This document shows, in pieces, positions 11,971 to 20,316 of a DNA stretch of 49,465 nucleotides. Below the pieces are notes generated by a model. It was not told the origin of the DNA. It made no database searches and was given only the letters and a program-made list of their open reading frames with translations. The stretch's first letter is position 1. Every line of letters begins with the position of its first letter. The stretch is from positions 1-49,465 of the forward strand of contig VBEF01000050.1 in assembly GCA_005881275.1 (NCBI GenBank), in the 5' to 3' direction. The stretch comes from Chloroflexota bacterium. GTDB lineage: Bacteria; Chloroflexota; Dormibacteria; Dormibacterales; Dormibacteraceae. The translations under genes were made by a program, and so were the position numbers.

Positions 11971-12972
11971 TCAGTGCTGGCGCAGCGGCGGGATCGGGAG
12001 GGCGGAAACCACCTCTCCAAGCATGTCAGCCGCGTTGCCGCGGCCTTTCATCCCGAGGCGGTGGGCGAGCACCGGCGCGGCGAGAAGCTTCACGTCGTCA
12101 GGCAGAACGAAATCCCGGCCCTCGAACAGCGCCCAGGCTTGCGCGGCGCGCTGGAGGTAAACGCCGGCGCGCATGCTCGCGGGCAGCAGCACGTCCGGCC
12201 GCGCCCGGATGGCCTGCATCAGGGCGACGATGTACGTGCGAATCGCGGGCGCCGCGACCACGCGCAGGCATGCTTCCTGGAGCTCGATCACCTCGCGCAC
12301 GTCGATGACCGCGGCAAGGTCGGCGATGGGATCACCGTGCTCGCGTCGGGCGAGGACCTCCATCGCTTCGGCGTCTGTCGGCGGACCCATCTCGGCCGCG
12401 AGCACGAAGCGGTCGAGCTGCGACTCGGGCAGCGGATACGTGCCGTGGAACTCGGCGGGGTTCTGCGTCGCCACCACGAAGAATGGGCGGTCGAGCGTCC
12501 GTGTGGTGCCCTCGACGGTCACCTGGCCTTCCCCCATCGCTTCGAGCAGCGCGGACTGCGTGCGCGGCGTCGCGCGGTTGACCTCGTCGGCGAGGACGAT
12601 GTTGGCGAAGATCGGACCTGCGACAAATTCGAAGGACACGTCTTTCTGGTTGAACACGCTCGAGCCCGTGATGTCGGAGGGCAGCAGGTCCGGCGTGCAC
12701 TGGATGCGGCGGAACGTGCCTCCGACCGATGTCGCCAAGGCGCGGGCGAGCATCGTCTTGCCGGTGCCCGGCAGGTCCTGGAGGAGGACGTGGCCGCCCG
12801 CGACCAGGCCGGCAATCGCGAGCCGCACGACGCGGTCCTTGCCGACGATCACCCGGTGGATGTTCTTCTCGATTCGCTCGAGCAGCTCGGCCGCGCGCTC
12901 CGGCTCGAGCGCTTGTTCCTGGGACGCCACGTCGTGACCCAGTCTAGTGGCGGGTCTTGCGATCTCCGCCAC
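11971..12972 (-). CDS. MoxR family AAA+ ATPase
   Basis: This 333-residue AAA+ ATPase of the MoxR class is thought to act as a chaperone for VWA-domain or metal-dependent complexes. The Walker A motif DLPGTGKT is near residues 66-73, the Walker B motif NIVLADEVNRA near 124-134, sensor 1 is VVATQNPAEFHGTYPLPESQLDRF, and the C-terminal lid domain is present. It leads the moxR / DUF58 / transglutaminase triad. I take the GTG at 12972; a second GTG at 12930 (protein beginning MASQEQ) is equally plausible because the first 14 residues are not conserved. No strong ribosome binding site distinguishes them. The preceding NTF2-like gene ends 34 bases upstream. Confidence 0.95.
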   Translation of the reverse strand: MAEIARPATRLGHDVASQEQALEPERAAELLERIEKNIHRVIVGKDRVVRLAIAGLVAGGHVLLQDLPGTGKTMLARALATSVGGTFRRIQCTPDLLPSDITGSSVFNQKDVSFEFVAGPIFANIVLADEVNRATPRTQSALLEAMGEGQVTVEGTTRTLDRPFFVVATQNPAEFHGTYPLPESQLDRFVLAAEMGPPTDAEAMEVLARREHGDPIADLAAVIDVREVIELQEACLRVVAAPAIRTYIVALMQAIRARPDVLLPASMRAGVYLQRAAQAWALFEGRDFVLPDDVKLLAAPVLAHRLGMKGRGNAADMLGEVVSALPIPPLRQH

Positions 12973-13006
12973 TTACCCGGGTCAGAGGTTTCCGAAGGCG
13001 GATTGA

Positions 13007-13348
13007 TCAGCCTTTTACGTAACTCAGTTTCTCGGCGACCTTCCCGTCGCGGACTTTGAACAGGTCGATGCCGCGGACGTGCCCGTCGCCCCAGTCGAAT
13101 CGCCACCGCACCGCAGCGCGGTCTCCCGCGACGACCAGCTCTTCCGTCTCGAAGCGCGCCCGAGGGGTTCCGGCGAAGAACGTCTCCCAGAACCGGCGCA
13201 CCGCAGCCTGGCCCACGTGCCGTTCGCCGTCGGGTGGCGGCAGCGTGTTCTCGAACAGGCAGTCCTCTGTCATCAGCGACATCACGGTGTCGACATCGTG
13301 GCGCCCGAAGGCCTCGTTGAAGGCCTCGATCGTCTGTCTTGTGTTCAG
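13007..13348 (-). CDS. SnoaL/NTF2-like small protein, probable CTG start
   Basis: This is a small cone-shaped NTF2-like protein of 113 residues, probably a polyketide-cyclase-like or steroid-isomerase-like ligand-binding fold of unknown substrate. The helix [15 protein letters not shown] at residues 5-19 and the strand patterns [16 protein letters not shown] and [25 protein letters not shown] match the fold. The first GTG or ATG (13285, 13282) would remove the essential first helix. The only sensible start is CTG at 13348, which overlaps the bchI stop as CTGA, the same geometry as neighbouring ATGA and GTGA junctions. No ATG, GTG or TTG is in frame for at least 50 bases upstream. The function is not identified. 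Confidence 0.8.
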   Translation of the reverse strand: MNTRQTIEAFNEAFGRHDVDTVMSLMTEDCLFENTLPPPDGERHVGQAAVRRFWETFFAGTPRARFETEELVVAGDRAAVRWRFDWGDGHVRGIDLFKVRDGKVAEKLSYVKG

Positions 13349-14376
13349 CTCTGCCCGACCATGCGGGAGATGACCTCTCCGAGGTTGGGGCCGCCCTTGC
13401 CGAACGGGACCGAGTGCACGCGATGCGCGTAGACCATCTCGGCCACCTCGCCGACGTGCTTGACGTCGACCTCCTCGTCGCTGGCGTAGGCGGCCTTTGC
13501 CTGTGCCGCGCGCGCGCAGACCAGGTCGGAGCGGTGTCCATCGACCTCGAGGGCGATCGAGATCTGGGCGATGAGGCGCAGGATCTCACGCGGCAAAGTG
13601 ACCTCGGGGAAGGTCGCGATGGCCTCAGCGATCTGTGAGCGCACCTGCTGCTCCGACTCAGCGTGCTGCTGGTAGAAGAGATTGGGATCGTCCTCCCACA
13701 CCGCGCGCTTCTCGACGATCGCGACGCGCTTGTCGAGGTCGCGGATACCTTCGACGTCCACACACAACCCGAACCTGTCCAGCAGCTGCGGCCGCAGCTC
13801 GCCTTCTTCGGGATTCATCGTGCCGACGAGGATGAATCGCGAGGGGTGCGAGACCGAGACTCCTTCACGTTCCACCGTGTTGATACCCATCGCCGCAGCG
13901 TCAAGAAGCACGTCGACGATGTGATCGTCAAGCAGGTTGACCTCGTCGACATAAAGAATGTTGCGGTTCGCCTCGGCCAGCACACCGGGCTCGAATCGCC
14001 TCGAACCTTCCTTAAGCGCGGCCTCGAGGTCGATCGTCCCGACCACCCGGTCCTCAGAAGCGTTGATCGGCAGCTCGACCACCCGCATGCGGCGGGTCGT
14101 CGTGGGCAGCGCGCCGCCTGACGCGCGCTCGCGGCAGTCGAGACACCAGTCCTCCGGATCGTCCGGGTGGCATCCGAAGTGGCAGCCCTCCACCACCTGC
14201 TGCTCAGGCAGGAGCCGCGCGAGGGCCCGGACGGCGGTCGACTTGCCGGTGCCTTTCTCGCCGCGGATCAGAACGCCGCCGATGGTCGGATTGATGGCGT
14301 TGAGCACCAACGCCATCTTCATCTCGTCCTGTCCGACGATCGCGGTGAAGGGGTAGGAGTAGCGGTCTATGGCCAT
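13345..14376 (-). CDS. bchI: Magnesium-chelatase-type AAA+ subunit I
   Basis: This 343-residue AAA+ ATPase belongs to the BchI/ChlI family, which assembles rings with a D subunit to drive metal insertion into a tetrapyrrole. Walker [10 protein letters not shown] is at 39-47, a four-cysteine cluster lies at 65, 69, 78 and 81, the [10 protein letters not shown] insertion hairpin follows, and Walker B is [14 protein letters not shown]. No bacteriochlorophyll genes are present, and no H subunit is in the window. In cobalamin-making aerobes such I and D subunits can serve a CobN-type cobaltochelatase; the B12-dependent reductase and the Ni/Co importer nearby make that attractive, but it is inference. 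It sits 28 bases after the lipoprotein gene. Confidence 0.93.
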   Translation of the reverse strand: MAIDRYSYPFTAIVGQDEMKMALVLNAINPTIGGVLIRGEKGTGKSTAVRALARLLPEQQVVEGCHFGCHPDDPEDWCLDCRERASGGALPTTTRRMRVVELPINASEDRVVGTIDLEAALKEGSRRFEPGVLAEANRNILYVDEVNLLDDHIVDVLLDAAAMGINTVEREGVSVSHPSRFILVGTMNPEEGELRPQLLDRFGLCVDVEGIRDLDKRVAIVEKRAVWEDDPNLFYQQHAESEQQVRSQIAEAIATFPEVTLPREILRLIAQISIALEVDGHRSDLVCARAAQAKAAYASDEEVDVKHVGEVAEMVYAHRVHSVPFGKGGPNLGEVISRMVGQS

Positions 14377-14404
14377 GCCTAGCCGAATGTTACCGACGAG
14401 TCCG

Positions 14405-14878
14405 TCATGGGCAGGTCACCTTCGCCGGGTCGATGTCGAAATTCCAGCCGTAGTACGTCGAGGCAAGCTTGTACCCGCTCTGCTCCTGAAGCTTGGTCGC
14501 GTGGCCGCGCTTGAAGTCATCGCAGATGGCTGCCTCCACCTGGCCCGCGGTCGGGTTCAGGCCAAGGCCGAGGACGCTCGCGCTCACGTCGGCGTAGAAA
14601 CGCCAGGCCGGCACGTTCAGAGCGCCGCTCTTGCAGAGGAGCGGTACCGCGTTGCCGTCCGCGGTAGAGGCGATCTGGGTCGAGCACAGGTTGGCCACCG
14701 GCAGGTCTGGCGCCGGCGCAAGACGCTGCGTCGGCACCGGGCTTTCCAGCCCGGGCGAGGTCGATGGCGAGGCGGTGACCGGCGCATTGGGCGTCGCGGT
14801 GGGGCTCGGCTGGGTGGCCGTGTTCTGCGGTGACGAGCAGGCGGCGGCCATCAGCGCACCAATCAATACGACGAGCAG
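14405..14878 (-). CDS. Small lipoprotein between bchD and bchI
   Basis: This is a probable secreted lipoprotein of about 157 residues with no recognised family. The hydrophobic segment [14 protein letters not shown] ends in a lipobox cysteine, followed by a low-complexity Ser/Thr/Pro linker ([19 protein letters not shown]) typical of a surface tether. A C-terminal domain then has four cysteines (NLCSTQ, LLCKSG, AICDDF and the terminal VTCP) that could form two disulphides outside the membrane. The start is uncertain: CTG at 14878 or TTG at 14866 fall after the bchD stop, while ATG at 15001 would overlap bchD by more than 100 bases. Its place between two chelatase subunits may be chance or may link it to metal or tetrapyrrole handling. 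Confidence 0.7.
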   Translation of the reverse strand: MLVVLIGALMAAACSSPQNTATQPSPTATPNAPVTASPSTSPGLESPVPTQRLAPAPDLPVANLCSTQIASTADGNAVPLLCKSGALNVPAWRFYADVSASVLGLGLNPTAGQVEAAICDDFKRGHATKLQEQSGYKLASTYYGWNFDIDPAKVTCP

Positions 14879-14888
14879 GATCCTGCAG

Positions 14889-16982
14889 CTAGCGCCCGCG
14901 GCCCAGCTCCCGCTCGACGGCCGTCGCGATCTCGTCCCGCGACAGGTCGTAAAGACCGTAGTAGTGGGCGCCCATGCGCTCCGCCAGGTCGGCGCATGCA
15001 TTGATGGCGTACGTCTGGTACATGGGCGCAACGCGCGCCAGGTGCTGCACTGAGGGCAGGTGACTGTAGTCGCGCGCGGAATCGATGACCAGCGCGTCGA
15101 TGTTCTCCGCGTCGATCAACGCCGCGACCTTCTGCGCCTCGACAAGCGGCTCTTCCTTGAACATCGAGATGTTGCCGCGTCCGTCGCTGATGAGGACGAG
15201 GAGCGGGCGAATGCTGGGGTCGCGGAGCAGCTCTGTCTTCACGACCTTGTATCCGGCCATCAGGCCGTGGGTGAGCGGCGTGGTGCCGCCGACGGACAGT
15301 CTTTCCAGCCTGCGCCGCGCCAGCGAAACGCTGGATGTCGGCCGGAGCACCACCTCGGCCGTGCGGTTCTTGAAGATGACCACGGCTACGCGGTCCCGCC
15401 GCACGTACGCGTCCTGCAGCAGAGACAGGATCGCGCCCTTGGTCGCGGCCATCCGCTGCTCCGCGTCCATCGACGCTGACGCGTCCACGACAAACACGAT
15501 CAGGTTGCCTATCTTCCGTTCGCGAACTTTCTGACGCAGGTCCTGCTTCTCGAGCATCAGCCGCTCGCCGTGCACCCGACCCCTTTCCTTTTGAAGGGGC
15601 GCGGCCGCGCGGACGGTGGCATCGATCGCCAGGTCGCTCACCTTCTCCTTCGGCTGGGCTCGCACGTAGCGTCCGCGGCGGTCCGGCGTCTGGCTCGCCG
15701 CGCGCTTGCCGCCCTGCTTGCGCACGCGCCTCTGGCGGGGCAGGTCGATGCGGCGGAGATTGAACGTCTCGAGCGCCTCCGGCGCTGTCTCGTGCCCGCT
15801 CGATCCGCCGGCGGTGACGCCGGTGTCGGCTCCGGCCGACTGCTGGCCGGTTTCCGACGAGCTCGCGGTCTGCTCGGACGTGGCCTCCGATGTGGCTTCG
15901 CTCTCCGACGCCTGCGGATCGCCTGCCTCCGAGTCCGACGGCTGCGATCCTTCCTGCTCCTCGCCGCTCTCAGGAGATGTGGTGTCGTCCTGGTCGCGGC
16001 GCAGGGGCTGGCGAGCGCGATGCGCCAGGGCCAGGGTGGCGGCATCGTAGATGTCTTCCCGACTGGGCGAGCCATGACGCCGGTAAGCAGCCAGCGCTCG
16101 CGCGGCGTGGTCGATGACCACGTCGGCGCGGTGGCCGAGCACCTCGGCCTCGACGCAGATCGACGAGATGAGCCGCGCATGGTTGGCGGTGACGCGCACC
16201 TCCCTGACCCGGCCGATGGCCTCGCCCAGAGCCCGCGAGAGGTTGGCGTCCGCGGCCGCGAACTCGTTGTTGAACTCGTGGTCGCCGCGCGTGAAGGCAG
16301 CGTCGCGTTCGGCGATCAGAACACGCTCGTCAGGGTCGCGGATGCCTTCGACATCGACGCACAGACCGAAGCGATCGAGCAGTTGAGGCCGCAGCTCGCC
16401 CTCCTCGGGATTCATGGTCCCGACGAGGATGAAGCGCGAGGGGTGGCTGAAAGAAACGCCTTCGCGCTCGATGACGTTGACGCCCATCGCGGCTGCGTCG
16501 AGGAGGACGTCAACCAGGTGGTCGTCGAGCAAGTTGACCTCGTCGACGTAGAGGATGTTGCGGTTCGCCTCGGCCAGCACGCCGGGCTCAAAGCGCCGGG
16601 TGCCTGTGCGCAGCGCGGCTTCCAGGTCGATCGTGCCGACGACGCGATCCTCGGATGCGTTGATGGGCAGCTCGACCACCCGCATGCGGCGCCGGTGGTG
16701 CGGCAGGACACCGGCCGCCCGCAACCGGCCGCGGCAGTCGGAGCACAGGGCATCCACGTCGGTCGGGTCGCAGCCGAAGTGGCAGCCTTCGACGACGTCG
16801 TGCTCAGGCAGCAGCCTGGCCAGCGCGCGCACGGCGGTCGACTTGCCGGTCCCCTTTTCCCCTCGGATGAGCACCCCGCCGATGGTCGGGACGATGGCGT
16901 TGAGAATCAGCGCGAGCTTCATCGACTCCTGGCCGACGATCGCGGTGAAGGGATAGGAATGGCGGTCGAGGGTCACGCTCAT
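14889..16982 (-). CDS. bchD: Magnesium-chelatase-type subunit D (AAA+ plus VWA)
   Basis: This 697-residue protein combines an N-terminal BchI-like AAA+ domain with a C-terminal von Willebrand A domain, the D-subunit architecture. Unlike many D subunits the ATPase part keeps a full Walker A (GEKGTGKST near 42-50), a CxxxC...CxxC cluster and Walker [13 protein letters not shown] long acidic Ser/Glu-rich linker (roughly 330-390, with SGEEQEGSQ) leads to a basic stretch. The VWA domain carries the MIDAS motif DASASMD near residue 490. ATG at 16982 is chosen over an in-frame TTG at 16991. It follows mdh by 19 bases. It is a paralogue of the adjacent BchI-like protein and probably forms a hetero-ring with it. 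Confidence 0.92.
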   Translation of the reverse strand: MSVTLDRHSYPFTAIVGQESMKLALILNAIVPTIGGVLIRGEKGTGKSTAVRALARLLPEHDVVEGCHFGCDPTDVDALCSDCRGRLRAAGVLPHHRRRMRVVELPINASEDRVVGTIDLEAALRTGTRRFEPGVLAEANRNILYVDEVNLLDDHLVDVLLDAAAMGVNVIEREGVSFSHPSRFILVGTMNPEEGELRPQLLDRFGLCVDVEGIRDPDERVLIAERDAAFTRGDHEFNNEFAAADANLSRALGEAIGRVREVRVTANHARLISSICVEAEVLGHRADVVIDHAARALAAYRRHGSPSREDIYDAATLALAHRARQPLRRDQDDTTSPESGEEQEGSQPSDSEAGDPQASESEATSEATSEQTASSSETGQQSAGADTGVTAGGSSGHETAPEALETFNLRRIDLPRQRRVRKQGGKRAASQTPDRRGRYVRAQPKEKVSDLAIDATVRAAAPLQKERGRVHGERLMLEKQDLRQKVRERKIGNLIVFVVDASASMDAEQRMAATKGAILSLLQDAYVRRDRVAVVIFKNRTAEVVLRPTSSVSLARRRLERLSVGGTTPLTHGLMAGYKVVKTELLRDPSIRPLLVLISDGRGNISMFKEEPLVEAQKVAALIDAENIDALVIDSARDYSHLPSVQHLARVAPMYQTYAINACADLAERMGAHYYGLYDLSRDEIATAVERELGRGR

Positions 16983-17001
16983 CTGGACCAAGAATAGGGA
17001 G

Positions 17002-17997
17002 CTAACTCTCGGCCGGAACCAGCTCCTTGACCATCTCCCGTTCCTGGAGGAGCTCCTCCGTCGTCGTCTTGATCCGCTTCCAGGCGTCGTCGTCGTGCTG
17101 CAGGTCGGGCACGACCTCCCACCGCTCGCCGTCAGACCGCACCGGGAAACCGAACTGAAGGCCCTCGGGGACGTTGTACTCGCCGTGGCTTATCACCGCG
17201 AGCGAATGCCAGTCGCCCCAGGGCGTCGGCGTGCGCACGCTCACGACCGAGTCGATCACGGCGTTCGCCGCAGAGGCCGCCGACGAAGCACCGCGCGCCT
17301 CGATCACCGCGGCACCTCGTTTCTGGATCGTCTCGACGAACTTGCCCTTGAGCCAGCCATGGTCAGAGATGACCTCGTAAACCGGCAGACCCGCGATCCG
17401 CGCATTGCGCGCGTCCGGGTACTGGGTCGTCGAGTGGTTGCCCCAGACGGCGACGTTGGAGATCGCGTTCACCGGCACCTTGGCCTTCTTCGCGAGCTGG
17501 ATTCTCGCCCGGTTCTCGTCGAGCCGGGTCATGGCCAACCACCGCTCGGCCGGGACCTCGGGTGCGTTCATGCGCGCGATGTAGCAGTTGGTGTTGCAGG
17601 GGTTGCCGACGACGAGGATCCGAACGTCGCTGGACGCGCTCTTGGCGATTGCCTTGCCCTGCGGGCCGAAGATGCTGCCGTTGACCGACAGCAGGTCCGC
17701 CCGCTCCATGCCCGCCTTTCTCGGCGCCGCTCCTACCAGCAATACCCAGTTGGCGCCTTCGAACGCCTCCTCCGCCTTATGGGTCAGAACCATGTCTATG
17801 AGCAGCGGGAAAGCACAGTCGTCGAGCTCCATGGCGACGCCCTCGAGAGATTTCATGGCGGGCTCGATCTCGAGCATGCGGAGGACGATCGGCTGGTCGG
17901 GGCCGAACATCTGGCCCGAGGCGATGCGGAAGAGGAGCGAATAGCCGATCTGCCCGGCCGCGCCGGTGACGGCGACCTGGATGGGAACCCCGCTCAT
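17002..17997 (-). CDS. mdh: Malate dehydrogenase
   Basis: The protein interconverts malate and oxaloacetate with NAD(H) in the citric acid cycle. Its 331 residues carry the nucleotide-binding motif [19 protein letters not shown] near residues 8-26, [11 protein letters not shown], the substrate-binding MTRLDENRA, and the catalytic histidine context [12 protein letters not shown]. It belongs to the cytosolic-type MDH branch rather than the lactate-dehydrogenase-like branch. ATG at 17997 and the GTG directly before it at 18000 are both possible. TAGGAT lies at 18006-18011, 8 bases before the ATG, and could be a -10 element for a near-leaderless mRNA, or its AGGA could act as a ribosome binding site. 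It may head the run mdh, bchD, lipoprotein, bchI and onward. Confidence 0.96.
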   Translation of the reverse strand: MSGVPIQVAVTGAAGQIGYSLLFRIASGQMFGPDQPIVLRMLEIEPAMKSLEGVAMELDDCAFPLLIDMVLTHKAEEAFEGANWVLLVGAAPRKAGMERADLLSVNGSIFGPQGKAIAKSASSDVRILVVGNPCNTNCYIARMNAPEVPAERWLAMTRLDENRARIQLAKKAKVPVNAISNVAVWGNHSTTQYPDARNARIAGLPVYEVISDHGWLKGKFVETIQKRGAAVIEARGASSAASAANAVIDSVVSVRTPTPWGDWHSLAVISHGEYNVPEGLQFGFPVRSDGERWEVVPDLQHDDDAWKRIKTTTEELLQEREMVKELVPAES

Positions 17998-18049
17998 CAC
18001 GGGAAATCCTAGTGCAGGGCCGGGACTGCGCTAGTACAGGACCACGATT

Positions 18050-18074
18050 GCGCCAAAACGGGCCGAATTCAGGA
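18050..18074 (-). repeat. Dispersed intergenic repeat, copy 1
   Basis: A 25-base segment upstream of mdh, GCGCCAAAACGGG followed by CCGAATTCAGGA, recurs almost exactly (one gap and one substitution) in inverse orientation at 42485-42508 beyond the nrdJ terminator. Both copies are intergenic. It is followed at 18061-18098 by GGGCC, a spacer, GGGCCC and TTTT, which could form a weak rightward terminator-like hairpin. Confidence 0.7.
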
Positions 18075-18125
18075 TGCTGACGGGCCCTTTTCTGCACCTT
18101 CGCGCCGAATCGGGCGCGACCGCGG

Positions 18126-18269
18126 TCAGCCTCCCCCGCAGGAAGGCTGGTCGCTTGCCGCCAGCGCGTGAATGAGTCCGGGGAGGGTTACGGGGGCGAC
18201 GGCGAAGATCGCGACGATGACGGTTCCTGAGACGAGAAGGAGGACGATTGGTAGGACGCGGCGCCCCAT
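18126..18269 (-). CDS. Possible 47-residue single-span membrane peptide
   Basis: In the roughly 300-base gap between the trmI stop and mdh there is one open frame that reads like a protein: basic MGRR, then a continuous hydrophobic segment (LPIVLLLVSGTVIVAIFAV, residues 6-24), a proline hinge, and a short tail ending in SCGGG. ATG at 18269 is 30 bases after trmI, on the same strand. I see no clear ribosome binding site and no family match, so it may be spurious. The rest of the gap holds only the repeat at 18050-18074. Confidence 0.35.
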   Translation of the reverse strand: MGRRVLPIVLLLVSGTVIVAIFAVAPVTLPGLIHALAASDQPSCGGG

Positions 18270-18299
18270 GTATTTGAAACGCCGCGTCGGGCGGAATGG

Positions 18300-19118
18300 T
18301 TACCGGAAACCCTCCCCTTCGGGTTCGAAGAGCTCGTCTGCGTCAATCCGGCGGGCGAAGCAGAGAAATCCCGTGTGGGCGACCATCCGGTGCGACGGCC
18401 GCATGCTGCGACCCCTCACGGTCCAGCCTCGCTGCAGCAGCTCGAACGCTTCGAGCATGCCAAAGCCTCGCACCTCGCGGAGGCAGTCAAAGAAGCGCTG
18501 AACCTGGCTCACGTTCGGACAGTGGGCGAACACGATTCCGCCCGGCCGCAGCGCGGCTTTCACATGCGGCACCGCCTGCCACGGCTCGGCCAGGTCGAGC
18601 AAGACCCGGTCCATGTCACTCTCCTCGATGCCGGCGTAGACGTCGCCCAGCTTCAGCGTCAGGTTGCCGGGAACCGAACCCAACGTGTCCACGACCGCCC
18701 GAGTGGCTGCTTCCAAGAACTCCTCGCGCACCTCATAGCTCACGACCGAGCCCCGCTCCCCCACCGCCCTCAGGGCGGCCATCGTCAGCGCGCCCGTCCC
18801 CGTCCCGGCTTCCAGGACATGCGCTCCCGGGTAGAGGTCGGCGGCGATCAGGATTGCGCCCAGGTCCTTGGGGTAGATCGGCTGCGTCTGGCGGCGGCGG
18901 CCGGTGACCTGCTCGGCGAAGGTCGGACGGACCGCGAGCAGACGAGCCCCCAGCTGGGTGGTGACGACGATGCCTTCGGGTCGCCCGATCAAGTCGTCGT
19001 GCTGGATCAACCCCGAGTGGATGGAGTGCCGCTCGCCGGCCCGCAGGCGGACTCGATGCCTCCGCCCCACCTTGTCGACGAGGACGATGACCTCGCCGTC
19101 CGTGAACGGCCGGCTCAC
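18300..19118 (-). CDS. trmI: tRNA (adenine-N1)-methyltransferase, TrmI/GCD14 family
   Basis: This 272-residue SAM-dependent enzyme is expected to methylate N1 of adenosine 58 in the T-loop of tRNA, acting as a tetramer. An N-terminal beta-rich region is followed by QPIYPKDLGAILIAADLYPG, the SAM motif LEAGTGTGALT near residue 103, the motif IV region VLLDLAEPWQAVPH, and FAHCPNVSQVQRF, all typical of TrmI. The GTG at 19118 overlaps the stop of the upstream methyltransferase as GTGA and gives MSRPFTDGEVIVL. In-frame sequence further upstream is out-of-frame overlap with the neighbour. It is the last gene of the riboswitch-led terC trio. Confidence 0.93.
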   Translation of the reverse strand: MSRPFTDGEVIVLVDKVGRRHRVRLRAGERHSIHSGLIQHDDLIGRPEGIVVTTQLGARLLAVRPTFAEQVTGRRRQTQPIYPKDLGAILIAADLYPGAHVLEAGTGTGALTMAALRAVGERGSVVSYEVREEFLEAATRAVVDTLGSVPGNLTLKLGDVYAGIEESDMDRVLLDLAEPWQAVPHVKAALRPGGIVFAHCPNVSQVQRFFDCLREVRGFGMLEAFELLQRGWTVRGRSMRPSHRMVAHTGFLCFARRIDADELFEPEGEGFR

Positions 19119-19873
19119 GTGCCTGGTTTGTGGGCGCGGATCAGGGCATGCCAGTACGCATGCCACAGCTTGCCTTCGCGCCACTCTGGATGCAGCTGCG
19201 TCCGCGCCTCGCCCGACGAGGCGTCGATGACCCTCGCGAGCTCAGCCGCCAGCTCGGGGGCGACGGCCATGTTGTTCATCCACTCTTCGTAGTTCCAGTC
19301 GAGCTCGCGAGTCTGCGCCACCTCGACATGGAATCCTGCGCGCTCCAGCCTGGTCACCCACTCCTCGACCGTGAGCGACAGGACGTGGGAAGGGTCGCGC
19401 CGCATCTCCACTTCGTGAAGCACGTCTCGCGCCGGCAGAGGCGGGGCGCAGTCGATGAAGGAAGCGTCGCGGTCAGGCTTCAGGACGCGGAAGGCCTCGG
19501 CGATGAAGCGGTCGATGTCGGGGAAGTGATGAGGCGCCGCGCGGACGACGTAGATGTCGAACGTGTCGTCCTGGAACGGCAGGTGCTCTGCGTCGCCGAT
19601 CACCCAGTCGGTGTTCTTGAACTCTTTCTCGGCGGCGATGCGGCGCGCCTCATTCAACATCTCTCGCGTCAGGTCGAGACCGACCACCCGGCGTACGTAC
19701 GGCGCGAGGGCGAATGCTGTGTTCCCCGTTCCGGTCGCCACGTCGAGGGCGAGGTCGCCCGGCTTCGGTCGCATCAGGTCCAGGACCTCCTGCAGCCGAG
19801 CCGAGGAGGTGTGGAACGTCGACTTCGAATAGTTGGCCGCGACGTTCTTAAAGCTGTCTCTTACATCCGGCAT
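19115..19873 (-). CDS. Class I SAM-dependent methyltransferase, UbiE/MenG-like
   Basis: The 252-residue protein has a full class I methyltransferase fold: motif I LALDVATGTGNTAFALAPY, an acidic residue in VVGLDLTREML, motif II GDAEHLPFQDDTFDIYVVRAAPHHF, then FRVLKPD. The pattern is closest to UbiE-like enzymes but the substrate cannot be assigned. Menaquinone methylation would fit a neighbour of complex I, but the C-terminal part (WNYEEWMNNMAV) looks more like generic family members. ATG at 19873 is 13 bases after the terC stop, so expression should follow the manganese riboswitch if the operon is continuous. Its stop overlaps trmI. Confidence 0.88.
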   Translation of the reverse strand: MPDVRDSFKNVAANYSKSTFHTSSARLQEVLDLMRPKPGDLALDVATGTGNTAFALAPYVRRVVGLDLTREMLNEARRIAAEKEFKNTDWVIGDAEHLPFQDDTFDIYVVRAAPHHFPDIDRFIAEAFRVLKPDRDASFIDCAPPLPARDVLHEVEMRRDPSHVLSLTVEEWVTRLERAGFHVEVAQTRELDWNYEEWMNNMAVAPELAAELARVIDASSGEARTQLHPEWREGKLWHAYWHALIRAHKPGT

Positions 19874-19886
19874 CAGGGTGTCGAGT

Positions 19887-20168
19887 CTAGGGGCGGAAGT
19901 AGTCGTAGACGAGCTTGCCACCGATCACGAACAGGGCGAGGCCGGCCACGGGCTTCAACCACGTGATCCGGTCGATCAGCTGCGAGCCGATCAGCGTGAA
20001 GCCGAAAAGGCACAGCGCGGCCAGGAGCACGCCACCGGCAAGGATCGGCAGGCGACTTTGCGGTGGCACCGTGCTGGCGACCGACGAGATCGCGAGCGCG
20101 TTGTCGAGCTGAAGGGCGATGTCGGTGAACGCGATCGCCGCGATCGAAAACAGGATGGTCCGGGTCAT
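19887..20168 (-). CDS. Half-size TerC-family membrane protein
   Basis: This 93-residue protein has three transmembrane segments (about 5-25, 39-58, 71-88). The first holds the TerC signature FTDIALQLDNALAISS. TerC/YkoY/YjbE proteins, several of which export manganese or load it onto secreted proteins, normally have two such three-helix halves; only one is present and the stop is clean. ATG at 20168 has TGGAGG 7 bases upstream. The yybP-ykoY riboswitch directly before it strongly supports a manganese role. The protein may dimerise to rebuild a full transporter, or may be a truncated remnant. No second half is encoded beside it. Confidence 0.85.
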   Translation of the reverse strand: MTRTILFSIAAIAFTDIALQLDNALAISSVASTVPPQSRLPILAGGVLLAALCLFGFTLIGSQLIDRITWLKPVAGLALFVIGGKLVYDYFRP

Positions 20169-20170
20169 CC

Positions 20171-20207
20171 AAAACCTCCACTCGAATCGAGTCCGAGTAG
20201 AGGTCTT
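20171..20207 (-). promoter_or_regulatory. Translational expression platform of the Mn riboswitch
   Basis: On the leftward RNA the 14 bases AAGACCUCUACUCG (20207-20194), which include the 3' strand of the aptamer's P1 stem, can pair along their whole length with CGAGUGGAGGUUUU (20184-20171), which contains the ribosome binding site of the terC gene. Two of the pairs are G-U and the loop is 9 bases. The pairing is mutually exclusive with P1, so metal binding should free the ribosome binding site. Confidence 0.8.
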
Positions 20208-20287
20208 GCCGCGAACCATGTCCGCCGCGGTCCCGGGCGCTCGGCGCCGTCCTGACGGGACCTGCGGGAGTGGCTACTCCCCTCTAC
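20197..20287 (-). ncRNA. yybP-ykoY manganese riboswitch aptamer
   Basis: The leader of the terC-like gene contains the hallmark 5' segment GUAGAGGGGAGUAGCC (20287-20272) and the 3' segment GCAAGACCUCUAC (20209-20197). The ends GUAGAGG and CCUCUAC form P1. Between them lie a CCGUCAGGACGG hairpin and GC-rich helices. The GGGGAGUAGC and AAGACCU elements are the conserved manganese-binding loops of the yybP-ykoY class, and TerC/YkoY genes are a canonical target. It is expected to switch on translation when manganese is high. Confidence 0.93.
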
Positions 20288-20299
20288 GAATCTCAGTCG

Positions 20300-20305
20300 A
20301 GTATA
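20300..20305 (-). promoter_or_regulatory. Probable -10 element of the terC leader
   Basis: TATACT on the leftward strand lies 12 bases before the P1 stem of the riboswitch, which would place the RNA start a few bases before the aptamer. No convincing -35 hexamer is visible at 16-18 bases. The site overlaps the promoter and start region of the divergent osmC-like gene. Confidence 0.55.
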
Positions 20306-20309
20306 TGGT
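20304..20309 (+). promoter_or_regulatory. Candidate -10 for a leaderless osmC-like mRNA
   Basis: TATGGT ends exactly 7 bases before the ATG at 20317. The same TANNNT-N7-start layout precedes rmuC, the antiporter, the NiCoT gene and the EcsC-like gene, so the RNA probably begins at or next to the A of the start codon. No strong -35 is visible. Confidence 0.5.
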
Positions 20310-20316
20310 TTCGCCG

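Noticed and set aside
14878..15031. Longer form of the lipoprotein starting at 15031 or 15001
   Set aside because: It would overlap bchD by over 100 bases and place about 40 unconserved residues before the signal helix.
13345..16982. Evidence for phototrophy from magnesium chelatase-like genes
   Set aside because: Only I and D AAA+ subunits are present, and these are shared with cobaltochelatase systems; no pigment, reaction-centre or BchH gene is in the window.
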